DNA of 64,000 nucleotides from Apilactobacillus waqarii (GCF_019061205.1 NZ_JAHQYH010000005.1:37791-101790), one strand, 5' to 3'. Counted from the first letter of the stretch, positions 7,951-18,235 are shown. Made by a program: numbers and translations. The notes: generated from the letters alone by a model not told the origin.

Positions 7951-9168
7951 ATGCAATATACTGAAATAATGGTCAGATACGGTGAATTATCCACAAAGGG
8001 TAAGAACCGTAAAGACTTCATTAAGCAACTAGGCAAGAACGTTGACAGAGTGTTGCATGATTTCGAAAACCTAAAGGTAAGTGCTAAGCGAGATCGTTTG
8101 CACGTTACTTTAAACGGTGATGACTCAGATAAAGTTATCGAACGTTTGAAGGATGTTTTTGGAATTGAAAACTTTTCTCCTTCGATCAAGGTAGAAAAGG
8201 ACATCGATAAGGTTAAAGAAACCGCCGTTGAAATGGTTAAAGCCCAATTCAAAGACGGTATGACCTTTAAGATTGACACTCGTAGACAAGACAAGCATTT
8301 CCCAATGGACACTCACGACATTAACGATGCTTTAGGTGGATACATCTTGAGCAACGTTGATGGTATCAAAGTTCAAATGAAGAACCCTGACATCAAGTTA
8401 AGAGTTGAAGTTCGTATGAACGGTATCTTCTTATCAAGTGAAACCATTGACGGTGCCGGTGGATTACCTGTCGGTACTGGTGGTCGTGCTACTATGATGC
8501 TTTCTGGTGGAATTGATTCACCAGTTGCGGCATACATGGGAATGAAACGTGGAGTGAAGCTAGATATGGTTCACTTCTACAGTCCTCCATACACAAGCGA
8601 ACAAGCATTAGCTAAGGCAAAAGAGTTGGCTGCTAAGTTGACTCGTTTTGGTGGTAACATTCAATTCATTCAAGTTCCATTTACCGAAATTCAAGAAGAA
8701 ATTAAGGAAAAGGTTCCTGAAGGATACTTAATGACTATCCAACGTCGTATGATGTTAAGATTGGCTGCTAAGTTGACGCTAGACAGACATTGTAAGGGTG
8801 TCTTTACTGGTGAATCACTAGGTCAAGTTGCATCACAAACCCTTGAAAGTATGATGGCAATCAATGACGTAACTACTGTTCCGGTATTGAAACCATTACT
8901 TTCAATGGATAAGACAGAAATCATTAAGATTGCTGAAAGAATTGATACTTATGACCTATCAATTATGCCATTTGAAGACTGTTGTACAGTCTTTACTCCT
9001 CCTGCACCAAAGACTAAGCCTGATTTAGAAAAGACTAGAGCATGTGAAAAGTTAATTGATGTTGAAGGATTAATGCAACGTTCATTAGACAAAGTTAAGA
9101 TTATCGACATTAAACCAGGGGAAGAATTCTTGAATGCTCAAGAAGATGTTTTCGCTGAACTACTATAA
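7951..9168 (+). CDS. thiI: tRNA 4-thiouridine sulfurtransferase ThiI
   Basis: A 405-residue cytoplasmic enzyme that adenylates U8 of tRNA and inserts sulfur. The order is an N-terminal ferredoxin-like region, a THUMP domain (about residues 60-165), and a PP-loop ATPase domain with SGGIDS at 185-190. It ends without the C-terminal rhodanese domain of the Escherichia coli protein, as usual in Gram-positives, so sulfur must come from the adjacent NifS. A CC pair near residue 344 (FEDCCTVF) is conserved in the family. The ribosome binding site is GAAAGGA. It is co-transcribed with nifS. Confidence 0.96.
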   Translation: MQYTEIMVRYGELSTKGKNRKDFIKQLGKNVDRVLHDFENLKVSAKRDRLHVTLNGDDSDKVIERLKDVFGIENFSPSIKVEKDIDKVKETAVEMVKAQFKDGMTFKIDTRRQDKHFPMDTHDINDALGGYILSNVDGIKVQMKNPDIKLRVEVRMNGIFLSSETIDGAGGLPVGTGGRATMMLSGGIDSPVAAYMGMKRGVKLDMVHFYSPPYTSEQALAKAKELAAKLTRFGGNIQFIQVPFTEIQEEIKEKVPEGYLMTIQRRMMLRLAAKLTLDRHCKGVFTGESLGQVASQTLESMMAINDVTTVPVLKPLLSMDKTEIIKIAERIDTYDLSIMPFEDCCTVFTPPAPKTKPDLEKTRACEKLIDVEGLMQRSLDKVKIIDIKPGEEFLNAQEDVFAELL

Positions 9169-9174
9169 TCTATC

Positions 9175-9210
9175 AAAAGAGATCATCTTTATTGATGGTC
9201 TCTTTTCTTT
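9175..9210 (+). terminator. Intrinsic terminator of nifS-thiI
   Basis: AAAAGAGATCATC pairs with GATGGTCTCTTTT (one G-U pair) across a short loop, followed by a T-rich tract. Confidence 0.85.
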
Positions 9211-9214
9211 TTGC

Positions 9215-9243
9215 TTGCAAATCAATCGTGTAAGTTGTATTTT
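9215..9243 (+). promoter_or_regulatory. Probable promoter of tpx
   Basis: TTGCAA (9215-9220) and TATTTT (9238-9243) are separated by 17 bases, directly after the thiI terminator. Confidence 0.5.
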
Positions 9244-9280
9244 AAATAACTAGCAACTACCAATTAAGGAGATTTATAAC

Positions 9281-9778
9281 ATGCAACTAAAATTTTTAGA
9301 CAAACCAGTTGAAACTATTAAAGAACCAATGGATAAGGGACAAGCACTACCAGATTTCAAAGTCCTAGATTCTAACAACAAAGAATTCACTAACAAGGAC
9401 TTCATTGGCAAGCCAGCATTGATTTTAACTGTTCCAGACGTTAACTCAAGAGCATGTAGTCTAGAAGCTAAGAAGTTTAACAGAAAGTCAGACAAGTACG
9501 AAAATGTTGAATTCTACACCATTTCAAAGAATACTGTTGAAGAACAAAGTGAATGGTGTGCAGCTAAGGGTGTTGAAAGCATGCACTTACTGTCAGATGC
9601 TGATAATAACTTTGGTATGGCTTCAGGTACTTATGTTAAGGATATTGATGCATTAGCTCGTGTGGTTTATGCTATCGATGCAAATGGTGAAATTGTTTAC
9701 CGTCAAGTTGTTGAAGAAATTGGTTCACAACCTGATTTCAAAGAAGCTGAAGCTGTTGTTGAAAAATTAAACAAATAG
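9281..9778 (+). CDS. tpx: Thiol peroxidase, atypical 2-Cys peroxiredoxin
   Basis: A 165-residue Tpx that reduces hydrogen and alkyl peroxides using thioredoxin. The peroxidatic cysteine is C59 (VPDVNSRACS) and the resolving cysteine C93 (EWCAAKG), the atypical 2-Cys arrangement. The active-site Thr of the usual TxxC motif is Ser here (SRAC), a conservative change that keeps the hydroxyl. GGAG ribosome binding site. It is transcribed alone, and the Val T-box promoter follows 2 bases after its stop with no clear terminator between, so some read-through into the valS leader is possible. Confidence 0.95.
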   Translation: MQLKFLDKPVETIKEPMDKGQALPDFKVLDSNNKEFTNKDFIGKPALILTVPDVNSRACSLEAKKFNRKSDKYENVEFYTISKNTVEEQSEWCAAKGVESMHLLSDADNNFGMASGTYVKDIDALARVVYAIDANGEIVYRQVVEEIGSQPDFKEAEAVVEKLNK

Positions 9779-9780
9779 AG

Positions 9781-9812
9781 TTGACGATTTTCCAAAAATT
9801 GTCTAATATAAT
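9781..9812 (+). promoter_or_regulatory. Promoter of the valS T-box leader
   Basis: TTGACG (9781-9786) is followed after 17 bases by TAATAT (9804-9809), with an overlapping TATAAT at 9807-9812. It starts 2 bases after the tpx stop codon. Confidence 0.7.
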
Positions 9813-9814
9813 CA

Positions 9815-10055
9815 ATATAGATTACAAATGCGAAGATCAAGAGAGTAGTTTTGATGACGAGTATCAGAGAAAAGATGATTAGGTGAGACATCTTTCCGTT
9901 ATCAAAATGAAGGTAGCTTGTGAGCATTCATATTGATATTGATAATTTAGATATGAACGGGCCATCGTTAATTGGATTAAGAGAAAGTATTTTTTAATGC
10001 TTTAAATTAGGTGGTACCGCGAGCACTTCGTCCTATTGGATGAAGTGCTCTTTTT
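9815..10055 (+). promoter_or_regulatory. T-box riboswitch, valine specifier, controlling valS
   Basis: The T-box AGGTGGTACCGCG is at 10009-10021. It overlaps a 13-bp terminator stem (10021-10033 with 10038-10050) followed by a T run. In Stem I, TTTTGATGAC pairs with GTTATCAAAA and AATGC with GCATT at the base. Between them lies GAAG-GTA-GCTTGT-GAG, giving a GTA (valine) specifier at 9913-9915. Uncharged tRNA-Val should stabilise the antiterminator and permit valS transcription. Confidence 0.93.
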
Positions 10056-10075
10056 ATTTACTGGAGGGATGGACT

Positions 10076-12736
10076 ATGGCAAAAGAAACTGAAATGTCTA
10101 CAAAGTATGACCATGACGCCGTTGAATCAGGTCGTTATGAAAAATGGCTAGAACAAGACGTTTTCAAACCAAGTGGTGACAAGAAGGCAAAGCCTTACTC
10201 AATCGTTTTACCACCACCAAACGTTACAGGTAAGCTTCACTTAGGACATGCATGGGATACAACCCTACAAGACATGTTAATCAGACAAAAGAGAATGTTA
10301 GGATACGATACTCTATGGGTTCCTGGTATGGACCATGCTGGTATCGCTACTCAAGCTAAGGTTGAAGCCAAACTAAGAGACCAAGGCGTTTCTCGTTACG
10401 ACTTAGGTCGTGAAAAATTTGTCGACAAAGTTTGGGAATGGAAAGATGAATATGCAGCAACTATCAAGAAACAATGGGCTAAGATGGGACTTTCACTTGA
10501 TTACTCACGTGAACGTTTCACTTTAGACGATGGTTTATCAGAAGCTGTTCGTAAAGTCTTTGTTGATTTATACAACCAAGGTTTGATTTACCGTGGTGAA
10601 TACATTATCAACTGGGATCCACAAGCACAAACTGCTTTATCAGATATCGAAGTTATTCATAAAGATGATAAAGGTGCTTTCTACCACGTTAAGTACCCAT
10701 TTGTAGACGGTACTACTTTTGATGGTAAAGATTACATTGAAATTGCCACTACACGTCCTGAAACTATGTTTGGGGATGTTGCTGTAGCTGTTAACCCAAG
10801 TGATGAAAGATACAAAGACATCGTTGGCAAGAAGATTATGGTTCCTTTAGTACAAAGAGAAATCCCAATCATTGCTGACCAATATGTAGACCCTGAATTT
10901 GGTACTGGTATGGTTAAGATTACTCCAGCCCATGACCCTAATGACTTCAAGGTTGGTAACAGACATGACTTAAAACGTATTAATACTATGAATGGTGACG
11001 CAACTATGAACGAAAATGCCGGCAAGTACGTTGGTATGGATCGTTTTGATGCTAGAAAAGCAATGGTTGCTGACTTAGAAGACCAAGGTTACATGCTAAA
11101 GATTGACCCAATTGTTCACTCAGTTGGTCACTCAGAAAGAACCGGTGTACAAGTTGAATCAAGACTTTCAACACAATGGTTCGTTAAGATGCAACCACTA
11201 GCTGACCGCGCAGTTAAGAACCAATCAACTGATGATAAGGTTAACTTCGTTCCAGAACGTTTTGAAAACACATTCACTCAATGGATGGATAACATCCATG
11301 ACTGGGTTATTTCAAGACAATTATGGTGGGGTCACAGAATTCCAGCATGGTACAACAAGCAAACAGGCGAAATGTACGTTGGAATGGAAGCTCCTAAGGA
11401 TGCTGAAAACTGGGAACAAGATCCAGACGTTCTAGATACTTGGTTCTCATCTGCATTATGGCCATTCTCAACTCTAGGTTGGCCTGATGAAAACTCAGAA
11501 GACTTTAAGCGTTACTTCCCAACTAATACTTTAGTTACTGGTTACGACATCATCTTCTTCTGGGTATCAAGAATGATTTTCCAAAGTCTAACATTTACAG
11601 ACCGTCGTCCATTCAAGGATGTTTTACTTCACGGACTAATGCGTGATGCACAAGGTCGTAAGATGAGTAAATCACTTGGTAATGGTATTGATCCAATGGA
11701 TGTTATTGATAAGTACGGGGTTGACGCATTGCGTTGGTTCTTAGCTACTGGTAACACAGCTGGACAAGACGTTCGTTTCAGTTACGAAAAGATTGAAGCT
11801 GCTTGGAACTTCATTAACAAGTTATGGAACGCTAGTCGTTACGTAATCATGAACCTAGGTGACATGGAAAAACCAGAATTACCTGATTCATCAGAATGGA
11901 ACCTAGCAGACAAGTGGATTCTAAGTAAGTTAAACAGCGTGGTAAATCAAGTTACTGATCACTTTGAAAAGTACAACTTTGGTGAAGCTGGCCGTGCATT
12001 ATACGACTTCATTTGGAACGACTTCTGTGACTGGTACATTGAAATGAGTAAAGAAACTCTAACTGGTGACGATGAAAAGGCTAAGAATAACACTAGAAAC
12101 ATCCTAGCTTACACACTAGACAAGATTTTGAAACTAATGCACCCAATGATGCCATTTGTTACCGAAAAGATTTGGTTAACAATGCCTCATGAAGGTGAAT
12201 CAATCGTGGTTGCTCCATACCCAGTTAACCATGACGAATTCAAGGATGCTAAGGCAGAAAAAGACATGGCTGCATTAATCGAATTGATAAAGGTTGTTAG
12301 AAATATCAGATCACAAGCTAATGCTCCAATGTCATCATCAATCGACCTATTGGTTAAGACTGACAATGACGACTTGAAGAACATCTTTGAAGAAAACAAG
12401 CATTACATCGATCGTTTCTGTCATCCAAAGGAATTATCAATTGGTTCAGATGTTGTAGCTCCTAAGTTAGCTATGACTGGAATCATGACTGATGCTGAAA
12501 TTAGTATTCCTTTAGCCGAACTAGTTGATTTAGATGAAGAAATCGCTAGAATCGAAAAGGAAATCGAAAACTACACATTTGAGGTACAACGTGCCGAAAA
12601 GAAACTTGCTAACAAGAAGTTCGTTGACAATGCTCCAGAACAAGTTGTTAACGCTGAAAAAGAAAAGCAAGCTGATAACCAATCTAAGTTAGATGCTGCA
12701 AAGCAACGACTAGAAGAAATTAAGAGTCAAAAGTAA
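10076..12736 (+). CDS. valS: Valyl-tRNA synthetase
   Basis: An 886-residue class Ia aminoacyl-tRNA synthetase that charges tRNA-Val with ATP and valine. The HIGH-type motif is HLGH at residues 55-58 ([15 protein letters not shown]), and KMSKS lies near 529 ([10 protein letters not shown]). A CP1 editing domain lies between them, and the C-terminal coiled coil is typical of ValRS. The start at 10076 has GGAGG at proper spacing; an upstream in-frame start would lie inside the T-box terminator and can be excluded. It is controlled by the Val T-box and ended by its own terminator. Confidence 0.98.
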   Translation: MAKETEMSTKYDHDAVESGRYEKWLEQDVFKPSGDKKAKPYSIVLPPPNVTGKLHLGHAWDTTLQDMLIRQKRMLGYDTLWVPGMDHAGIATQAKVEAKLRDQGVSRYDLGREKFVDKVWEWKDEYAATIKKQWAKMGLSLDYSRERFTLDDGLSEAVRKVFVDLYNQGLIYRGEYIINWDPQAQTALSDIEVIHKDDKGAFYHVKYPFVDGTTFDGKDYIEIATTRPETMFGDVAVAVNPSDERYKDIVGKKIMVPLVQREIPIIADQYVDPEFGTGMVKITPAHDPNDFKVGNRHDLKRINTMNGDATMNENAGKYVGMDRFDARKAMVADLEDQGYMLKIDPIVHSVGHSERTGVQVESRLSTQWFVKMQPLADRAVKNQSTDDKVNFVPERFENTFTQWMDNIHDWVISRQLWWGHRIPAWYNKQTGEMYVGMEAPKDAENWEQDPDVLDTWFSSALWPFSTLGWPDENSEDFKRYFPTNTLVTGYDIIFFWVSRMIFQSLTFTDRRPFKDVLLHGLMRDAQGRKMSKSLGNGIDPMDVIDKYGVDALRWFLATGNTAGQDVRFSYEKIEAAWNFINKLWNASRYVIMNLGDMEKPELPDSSEWNLADKWILSKLNSVVNQVTDHFEKYNFGEAGRALYDFIWNDFCDWYIEMSKETLTGDDEKAKNNTRNILAYTLDKILKLMHPMMPFVTEKIWLTMPHEGESIVVAPYPVNHDEFKDAKAEKDMAALIELIKVVRNIRSQANAPMSSSIDLLVKTDNDDLKNIFEENKHYIDRFCHPKELSIGSDVVAPKLAMTGIMTDAEISIPLAELVDLDEEIARIEKEIENYTFEVQRAEKKLANKKFVDNAPEQVVNAEKEKQADNQSKLDAAKQRLEEIKSQK

Positions 12737-12750
12737 TTTAGATTAATTAA

Positions 12751-12783
12751 AGAGTCGGGCGATATTGGCCCGGCTCTTTTTTG
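12751..12783 (+). terminator. Intrinsic terminator of valS
   Basis: AGAGTCGGGC (12751-12760) pairs with GCCCGGCTCT (12768-12777, one G-U), followed by six T. The folC ribosome binding site begins immediately after. Confidence 0.88.
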
Positions 12784-12797
12784 AAGGGATGACAAAG

Positions 12798-14108
12798 ATG
12801 GATTATGAAACAGCACTTAGCTTTATCCATGGTAGATATAAGTTCAAAAAGCATCCAAGCTTAGACATTATCAAGGACCTTTTGAATCGTTTAGGTAACC
12901 CACAAAAAGACATCAATGCTATTCATGTCGCTGGAACCAACGGAAAGGGGTCTACGGTAGCCTACCTTAGAAATATCTTTCAAGCAGACCATAAAACTGT
13001 TGGAACGTTCACGTCACCATTTTTAATTAAGTTCAACGAACGCATTAGTGTGGATGGCAATCCGATCTCAGATGATGATTTAATTGAGTTGGTAGAAAAA
13101 ATCAAACCAATTGCTGAAGAAATGGATGAGACAATATTGGGCGGTGGTCCAACTGAGTTTGAAATTATCACTGCTATGATGTTTTTATACTTTGCCAAGC
13201 ATCCAGTCGATGTTGTGATTGTCGAAGTCGGAATTGGCGGTATTTTAGACTCTACCAACGTGTTTGAACCTACTGTCTCAGTGATTACAACGATTGGGAT
13301 GGATCACATGAAGCTGTTAGGTGATACGATTCCAAAGATTGCTAGTCAAAAAGCGGGAATTATTAAAGAAAACAGTCCAGTCGTAATTGGTAAGGTCGAT
13401 GACGACGCGATGGAAGTTTTCAAAAATAAGGCGGCAGAACTCGATGCACGGCTATATGCTTACGGTAGTGAATTTAATACTTCTAAGCAAGTCATGAACA
13501 ACAACTGGCAACAATCATTTGATTATGAAGATGATGACAATTTGGTTCGAAACATCAAGACCAGCTTGCTAGGTTTTTACCAACCACACAATGCAGCATG
13601 TGCGATTAAGGCATATGTTTTGCATCAACAAGATAAGTGTAAAGAAGTAAATAGTTCAGCAATCATAAGTGGAATTGCTAAGACAACCTGGCCAGGTCGT
13701 TTTGAAAGAGTTAATGACCAACCACTAGTTGTCCTAGATGGTGCCCACAATATCGATGCCGTTAACGAAATCAAGAAGTTATTAACTAGTGATTTTGCAT
13801 CAAACGAGATTTATATCATTATCGGTATCCTATCCGATAAAGATTACATGGATATGTTGAATATTTTAGGTAGTATCAAGAATGTTCATTTAGTATTAAC
13901 TAGGTTTGAGGCATACGGTTCAAGACAAAGTGTCGATGTAGATCAGATAAGTGGTCAGATTAATGCCAGAAATCCGGTGTCTGTTATCGATGATTGGAAG
14001 CAAGCAATTGCTCAAACTGCTGGTGAAATGTCAGAAGATGACATGATTTTAATCACTGGATCGCTATATTTCATCTCAGATGTGCGAAAATTATTCAAAT
14101 TAGAATAA
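12798..14108 (+). CDS. folC: Bifunctional folylpolyglutamate / dihydrofolate synthase
   Basis: A 436-residue Mur-ligase-family enzyme adding glutamate to folates, and to dihydropteroate if that pathway is present. The P-loop GTNGKGS is at residues 46-52, followed by the Mur-ligase middle domain and the C-terminal glutamate ligase domain with VLDGAHNIDAV. The start at 12798 is chosen because AAGGGA lies 8 bases upstream; upstream in-frame starts lie in the valS terminator or in the binding site itself. There is no separate promoter between the valS terminator and folC, so expression appears to rely on read-through. radC, often found next in related genomes, is absent. Confidence 0.94.
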   Translation: MDYETALSFIHGRYKFKKHPSLDIIKDLLNRLGNPQKDINAIHVAGTNGKGSTVAYLRNIFQADHKTVGTFTSPFLIKFNERISVDGNPISDDDLIELVEKIKPIAEEMDETILGGGPTEFEIITAMMFLYFAKHPVDVVIVEVGIGGILDSTNVFEPTVSVITTIGMDHMKLLGDTIPKIASQKAGIIKENSPVVIGKVDDDAMEVFKNKAAELDARLYAYGSEFNTSKQVMNNNWQQSFDYEDDDNLVRNIKTSLLGFYQPHNAACAIKAYVLHQQDKCKEVNSSAIISGIAKTTWPGRFERVNDQPLVVLDGAHNIDAVNEIKKLLTSDFASNEIYIIIGILSDKDYMDMLNILGSIKNVHLVLTRFEAYGSRQSVDVDQISGQINARNPVSVIDDWKQAIAQTAGEMSEDDMILITGSLYFISDVRKLFKLE

Positions 14109-14195
14109 AAAATTGTTAAATTTTAAATTCTTTAATGATAAATGTTGCAAAATCGTATACACTAGAGAGTGTTATTAAAAATTAAAAAATAACTA

Positions 14196-14204
14196 TGGTA
14201 TACT
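14196..14204 (+). promoter_or_regulatory. Extended -10 promoter of mreBCD-minCD
   Basis: TGGTATACT is a TGn-extended -10 (TATACT at 14199-14204), about 70 bases before mreB, with an AT-rich -35 region (TTAAAA). The folC-mreB gap (14109-14274) shows no terminator. Confidence 0.55.
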
Positions 14205-14274
14205 GAGGAAGTATGCAAAATAAGGTGAAATTAAAAATAGCCAGCCAAATGTAATTATGAAGGGATGAAAAACT

Positions 14275-15279
14275 GTGTTTGGATTTGGAACTAAAAATAT
14301 TGGAATTGATTTAGGAACTGCCAACACAATTGTTTACGTTGATGGTAAAGAAATTGTGTTAAGAGAACCTTCAGTTGTTGCTAAGAATACAAAAACTGGG
14401 GAAATCGTTGCAGTTGGACAAGAAGCAAGAGATATGATTGGTCGTACTCCTGCTAGTATTTCTGCAATTAGACCTATGAAAGATGGGGTAATTGCAGATT
14501 ACGAAACTACTGTTACAATGCTAAAATACTACATTAACAAGACTGTAGGACATGCTTCAGGTAAGCCTTACGTTATGGTCTGTGTACCAAGTGGTATTAC
14601 TGCTGTTGAAAAGAGAGCCGTAATCGATGCAACTCGTGTTGCTGGTGCTAAGGATGCTTATGTAATCGAAGAACCTTTTGCAGCTGCCATTGGTGCTGGC
14701 CTACCAATCATGGACCCAACTGGTAGCATGGTTGTTGATATTGGTGGTGGTACTACTGATGTTGCTACTATCTCCTTAGGTGGTATCGTATCAAGTAGAT
14801 CACTTCGTGTAGCCGGTGATCGTCTAAACGACGCCATTGCGGCTTACATCAGAAAGAAGTACAACCTACTAATCGGTGAAAGAACTGCTGAAAAGCTAAA
14901 ATGGGATATCGGTTCAGCTTCAATTGAAGGTGCTAAAGATATCGAAAACGTTACTATTCGTGGTAGATACCTACTAACTGGTTTACCAAAGAGTGTGGAA
15001 ATTACTGCTGAAGACGTAGCAAACGCTATTTCAGAACCAATTCAAGAAATCATTGGAACTGTTAAGGAAACCCTTGAAGAAACATCTCCAGAAATCTCTG
15101 CCGATGTTATCGATCATGGTATTGTCTTAACTGGTGGTGGTGCTTTATTGAAGAACTTACCACAAGTTATTTCAGAAGCTACTAAGGTTCCAGTTTCAAT
15201 CGCTAAGAACCCGCTAGATTGTGTTGCAATCGGAACTGGTGAATCATTAAAGAGCATTGATATTATGAAGAGAAAATAG
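14275..15279 (+). CDS. mreB: Rod shape-determining protein MreB
   Basis: A 334-residue bacterial actin that forms membrane-associated filaments guiding lateral wall synthesis. Actin-fold phosphate loops are visible: [14 protein letters not shown] near the N-terminus, [12 protein letters not shown] in the middle and [15 protein letters not shown] near the C-terminus. The start is GTG at 14275 with AAGGGA upstream; the nearer ATG codons are out of frame. It heads the block mreB-mreC-mreD-minC-minD. A strong hairpin without a T run lies between mreB and mreC. Confidence 0.97.
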   Translation: MFGFGTKNIGIDLGTANTIVYVDGKEIVLREPSVVAKNTKTGEIVAVGQEARDMIGRTPASISAIRPMKDGVIADYETTVTMLKYYINKTVGHASGKPYVMVCVPSGITAVEKRAVIDATRVAGAKDAYVIEEPFAAAIGAGLPIMDPTGSMVVDIGGGTTDVATISLGGIVSSRSLRVAGDRLNDAIAAYIRKKYNLLIGERTAEKLKWDIGSASIEGAKDIENVTIRGRYLLTGLPKSVEITAEDVANAISEPIQEIIGTVKETLEETSPEISADVIDHGIVLTGGGALLKNLPQVISEATKVPVSIAKNPLDCVAIGTGESLKSIDIMKRK

Positions 15280-15282
15280 ATT

Positions 15283-15315
15283 AAATAAGCGGGGAGGTTA
15301 TCTTCCCGCTTATTT
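15283..15315 (+). other. Strong intra-operon hairpin between mreB and mreC
   Basis: A stem of up to 14 pairs: AAATAAGCGGG (15283-15293) with CCCGCTTATTT (15305-15315), extended inward to leave a 5-base loop. The following sequence is TTTACTAG, so a proper U tract is missing. It may be a weak terminator, a processing site or a stabiliser of the mreB 3' end. Confidence 0.6.
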
Positions 15316-15336
15316 ACTAGTTCGGAGGATTGAAAA

Positions 15337-16188
15337 ATGCGTAAGTTTTTCTCCAATCGAAAGTGGTTAACCGCCATTTTGATTTTTATTATTTGTTTAG
15401 GTTTCATTTCCGTTTCTGTTTCAACCAGAAATAACAAATCAATGCCACCATTTATCCAACGTTTTGGAAATGACGTGGTTGGAATTGCTAGCTGGACTGT
15501 TGCTGTTCCAGCAAACTCAGTTAGACATGCCGGTGAAACTGTAAACAATCTAATTAACACATACAAAGAAAATCAAAAGCTAAAAGCACAAGTAGAAACA
15601 ATTACAGCAACCAAGGTTAGAGACCAAGCTATTCAAAGTGAAAATGATCAACTAAAACGTGAACTTAACATTAAAAGTGGTTTGGCTGATTATAATCCAA
15701 TTGTTGCTGAAGCTTTAGTTAGAACTCCATCAGCATGGAACGACCAATTTGTTATTAACAAAGGTTCATCTGCTGGGGTTAAGAAGAACATGTCCGTTCT
15801 TGGCGCTAAGGGATTAATTGGACGTGTCATTGAAGTCAATAACAGTAACAGTAAAGTAGAATTAATTTCCAATACTGTTGATTCTGACAACAAATTCCCA
15901 GTTGAAGCTACCAATTCAAAAGGTGAAACTGTTAACGGAATTATTAACGGTTATGACAGAAAGACTGGTCAATTAATCGTTGGTCATTTAAATACCAAGG
16001 TTAAGATTAAGGTAAATGATAAAGTATCTACAAATGGTCTTGGTGGAATTACACCAAAGGGTATTTACGTAGGTAAAGTTGCAAAGGTAACAACTGATGA
16101 TTACGGAACTGCTACTAAGTTGTACATTCAAACTCCAGCAAACATGAATGATTTAGAAGTTGTTACAGTTGTAGATAAAACATCATAG
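15337..16188 (+). CDS. mreC: Rod shape-determining protein MreC
   Basis: A 283-residue bitopic membrane protein. A basic N-terminal tail (MRKFFSNRKW) precedes a single membrane helix at about residues 11-28. A coiled coil follows (around residues 68-110, KENQKLKAQVETI and SENDQLKREL), then the extracellular beta-barrel pair of MreC. It assembles with MreB, MreD, RodA and PBP2 in the elongasome and activates PBP2. GGAGG ribosome binding site. It ends just before mreD. Confidence 0.95.
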   Translation: MRKFFSNRKWLTAILIFIICLGFISVSVSTRNNKSMPPFIQRFGNDVVGIASWTVAVPANSVRHAGETVNNLINTYKENQKLKAQVETITATKVRDQAIQSENDQLKRELNIKSGLADYNPIVAEALVRTPSAWNDQFVINKGSSAGVKKNMSVLGAKGLIGRVIEVNNSNSKVELISNTVDSDNKFPVEATNSKGETVNGIINGYDRKTGQLIVGHLNTKVKIKVNDKVSTNGLGGITPKGIYVGKVAKVTTDDYGTATKLYIQTPANMNDLEVVTVVDKTS

Positions 16189-16199
16189 GGGTGATTAGG

Positions 16200-16718
16200 A
16201 TGAGAGAACACCAACCAATTAGATATGTTTTCATAATTGGATTGTTCATTTCTTTGTTCTTGGATGGATCAATTTCATTAATTTTTAGTCACCTTCTATA
16301 TGGAAAATATATACTAGTCCCAAGCATTACATTTGCATGGTTATTCTTTGGTATGTACTTCATTAATCGAACAAACGAACACGTTGAAATATGGGCAGCC
16401 ATTGCCGGATTATTGTTTGATTTGTTCTATACCGGTATATTAGGGGTGTACGTAATTGTCTTTCCACTTGCAATCATCATCGGTAGAAAGCTATATCGTT
16501 TCTTACCAATGAACATTGTGACCGGATTATTTTCATTTGCGTTTAACATTGCACTAATCAATGTTTTAGCTTATGGATTAAATCGTTTAATGAATGCTAC
16601 TAACATGGCAGCTGGGTACTTTTTAATTCATGCAGTGATTCCAACTGTATTGTTTAACTCAGTGTTATTCTTAATTTTGTACGTGCCAATCGGGGTATTA
16701 TTTGATCGAATTGAGTAG
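16200..16718 (+). CDS. mreD: Rod shape-determining protein MreD
   Basis: A 172-residue polytopic membrane protein with about five or six hydrophobic segments and little else conserved, as is normal for MreD. Identity rests on topology plus position between mreC and minC. The ATG at 16200 is preferred because the AGGGGTGAT ribosome binding sequence lies upstream at good distance; a GTG at 16191 would overlap that sequence. It is tightly packed, beginning 11 bases after mreC, and is a member of the elongasome. Confidence 0.9.
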   Translation: MREHQPIRYVFIIGLFISLFLDGSISLIFSHLLYGKYILVPSITFAWLFFGMYFINRTNEHVEIWAAIAGLLFDLFYTGILGVYVIVFPLAIIIGRKLYRFLPMNIVTGLFSFAFNIALINVLAYGLNRLMNATNMAAGYFLIHAVIPTVLFNSVLFLILYVPIGVLFDRIE

Positions 16719-16751
16719 AGTAATAAAAGAGATAAGAGGGAGTATCTATAA

Positions 16752-17423
16752 ATGCAATCTGTAGTACTTAAAGGAACCAAAGATGGATATGAGTTAATCC
16801 TAAAAGAAACAGCTAGTGTGAGAGAAATCCTAGTTGATTTGAAACAACTACTAGAAGGCCTTGGCGAAGAAAGTGAAAAAGGCAAAGACCAATTACATTT
16901 GAATGTTCAGATGGGTAACAGATTGATGTCAGAAGAAGATAAAAATGATATCATTAAGTTAGTTGATGACTACGAAAATCTAGTTATCGATAACTTTTTA
17001 TCCAACGTTATTACCAAGGAAGAATCTGCTAAAATCATGGCACAAAACAATGTTGAAGTGATGAGCAGAGTGATTAGAAACGGTCAAGAAGTAAACGTCG
17101 ATGGTGATGTTTTATTCTTTGGTAAGATTCATGAAGGTGGAAAGTTAATTGCCACTGGTAATGTGTTTAATATGGGAGTTATCGAAGGAATTGTTCAAGC
17201 AGGTTTTCCTGATGACGAAAGTAAGTTAATCATCGGTAATTTACATACAGCACAACAAGTTCGTGTAGGAGAACAATACGATATTGTAGCAGATCGTCCG
17301 ATTGAGGATTCTGAAAAAACAGTAGTATATGTAAACGACCTACACGTGCTAAGTTATGGTAAAATAAAGAATCTAAAAGAGATTAATCCAAAGTTCTTTA
17401 ATCGAATTGGAGGTATTGAATAA
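16752..17423 (+). CDS. minC: Septum site-determining protein MinC
   Basis: A 223-residue inhibitor of FtsZ assembly. The N-terminal FtsZ-binding domain spans roughly residues 1-100. The C-terminal part is the right-handed beta-helix that dimerises and binds MinD (VDGDVLFFGKIHEGGKLIATGNVFNMG, then an EGIVQAG turn). The stop codon overlaps the minD start as TAATG, indicating translational coupling. It is transcribed with mreBCD. No MinE is seen nearby, in line with Gram-positive Min systems that use DivIVA. Confidence 0.93.
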   Translation: MQSVVLKGTKDGYELILKETASVREILVDLKQLLEGLGEESEKGKDQLHLNVQMGNRLMSEEDKNDIIKLVDDYENLVIDNFLSNVITKEESAKIMAQNNVEVMSRVIRNGQEVNVDGDVLFFGKIHEGGKLIATGNVFNMGVIEGIVQAGFPDDESKLIIGNLHTAQQVRVGEQYDIVADRPIEDSEKTVVYVNDLHVLSYGKIKNLKEINPKFFNRIGGIE

Positions 17424-18226
17424 TGGGAAAAGCCATTGTAATTACATCAGGTAAAGGTGGAGTTGGAAAAACAACTTCAAGTGCTAATATTGGAATTGCG
17501 TTAGCAATGATGGGAAAAAGAGTTTGTTTGATTGACTTAGATATTGGTCTAAGAAACCTAGATGTTGTTATGGGTCTAGATAATCGTGTTATGTACGATA
17601 TCGTAGATGTTGCAACTGGTAGAGTAAAGCTAGTTCAAGCAATGGTGAAAGATAAGCGTTTCGATGACTTATTATATCTATTACCTGCAGCCCAAAATAC
17701 TGATAAGACAGCTCTAAACGAAGAACAAGTAAAGAGCATTGTTGATGAATTAAAACCAGATTTTGACTACGTCTTTATTGACTGTCCAGCCGGAATCGAA
17801 CAAGGTTTCATTAACGCCGTTTCTGGTGCCGATGGTGCAATCGTTGTTACCACTCCAGAAATTTCAGCAGTTCGTGATGCCGATCGAGTAATTGGTTTAT
17901 TAGAACAACATCCACTTCAAGAAACACCAAAATTAATCATTAATCGTATCAGAAAATCATTGATGCAAGATGACAACTACATGGATGTTGATGAAATCAC
18001 CACCCATTTAGGAATTGATTTATTAGGTATCATCTTAGATGATGACAAGGTTATTAGTACTTCAAATAACGGTGAATCAATTGTTATGAACCCTGACAAC
18101 CCAACAGCCCAAGGTTACAGAAACGTAGCTAGAAGACTTGAAGGTGAAACAGTTCCATTGATGAAGATTGATGTCAAAAAGGAAAGTGCATGGGATAAGT
18201 TTAAGCATTTATTTAAACGTAACTAA
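17423..18226 (+). CDS. minD: Septum site-determining protein MinD (ParA-type ATPase)
   Basis: A 267-residue deviant-Walker ATPase. The motif is GKGGVGKT at residues 10-17 (with the signature lysine K11), and the Walker B-like strand is YVFIDCPAG. The C-terminus SAWDKFKHLFKRN is a short amphipathic membrane-targeting helix. ATP-bound MinD dimers sit on the membrane and recruit MinC to block division away from midcell. The start overlaps the minC stop. It is the last gene of the block; the His T-box promoter begins 10 bases after its stop. Confidence 0.97.
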   Translation: MGKAIVITSGKGGVGKTTSSANIGIALAMMGKRVCLIDLDIGLRNLDVVMGLDNRVMYDIVDVATGRVKLVQAMVKDKRFDDLLYLLPAAQNTDKTALNEEQVKSIVDELKPDFDYVFIDCPAGIEQGFINAVSGADGAIVVTTPEISAVRDADRVIGLLEQHPLQETPKLIINRIRKSLMQDDNYMDVDEITTHLGIDLLGIILDDDKVISTSNNGESIVMNPDNPTAQGYRNVARRLEGETVPLMKIDVKKESAWDKFKHLFKRN

Positions 18227-18235
18227 ACTTTGTTA

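Noticed and set aside
7905..8312. 135-codon minus-strand reading frame opposite nifS-thiI
   Set aside because: Its composition (Ser and Leu rich) is what antisense of this coding sequence gives, and no start signal is present.
10040..10075. N-terminal extension of valS
   Set aside because: The in-frame upstream start lies inside the T-box terminator hairpin; the GGAGG-preceded ATG at 10076 matches the family. The same reasoning removed upstream starts for alaS, folC and pgsA.
15114..15566. 150-codon minus-strand reading frame across mreB-mreC
   Set aside because: It lies opposite two clear genes, has no ribosome binding site or family likeness, and spans the mreB-mreC hairpin. Judged a shadow.
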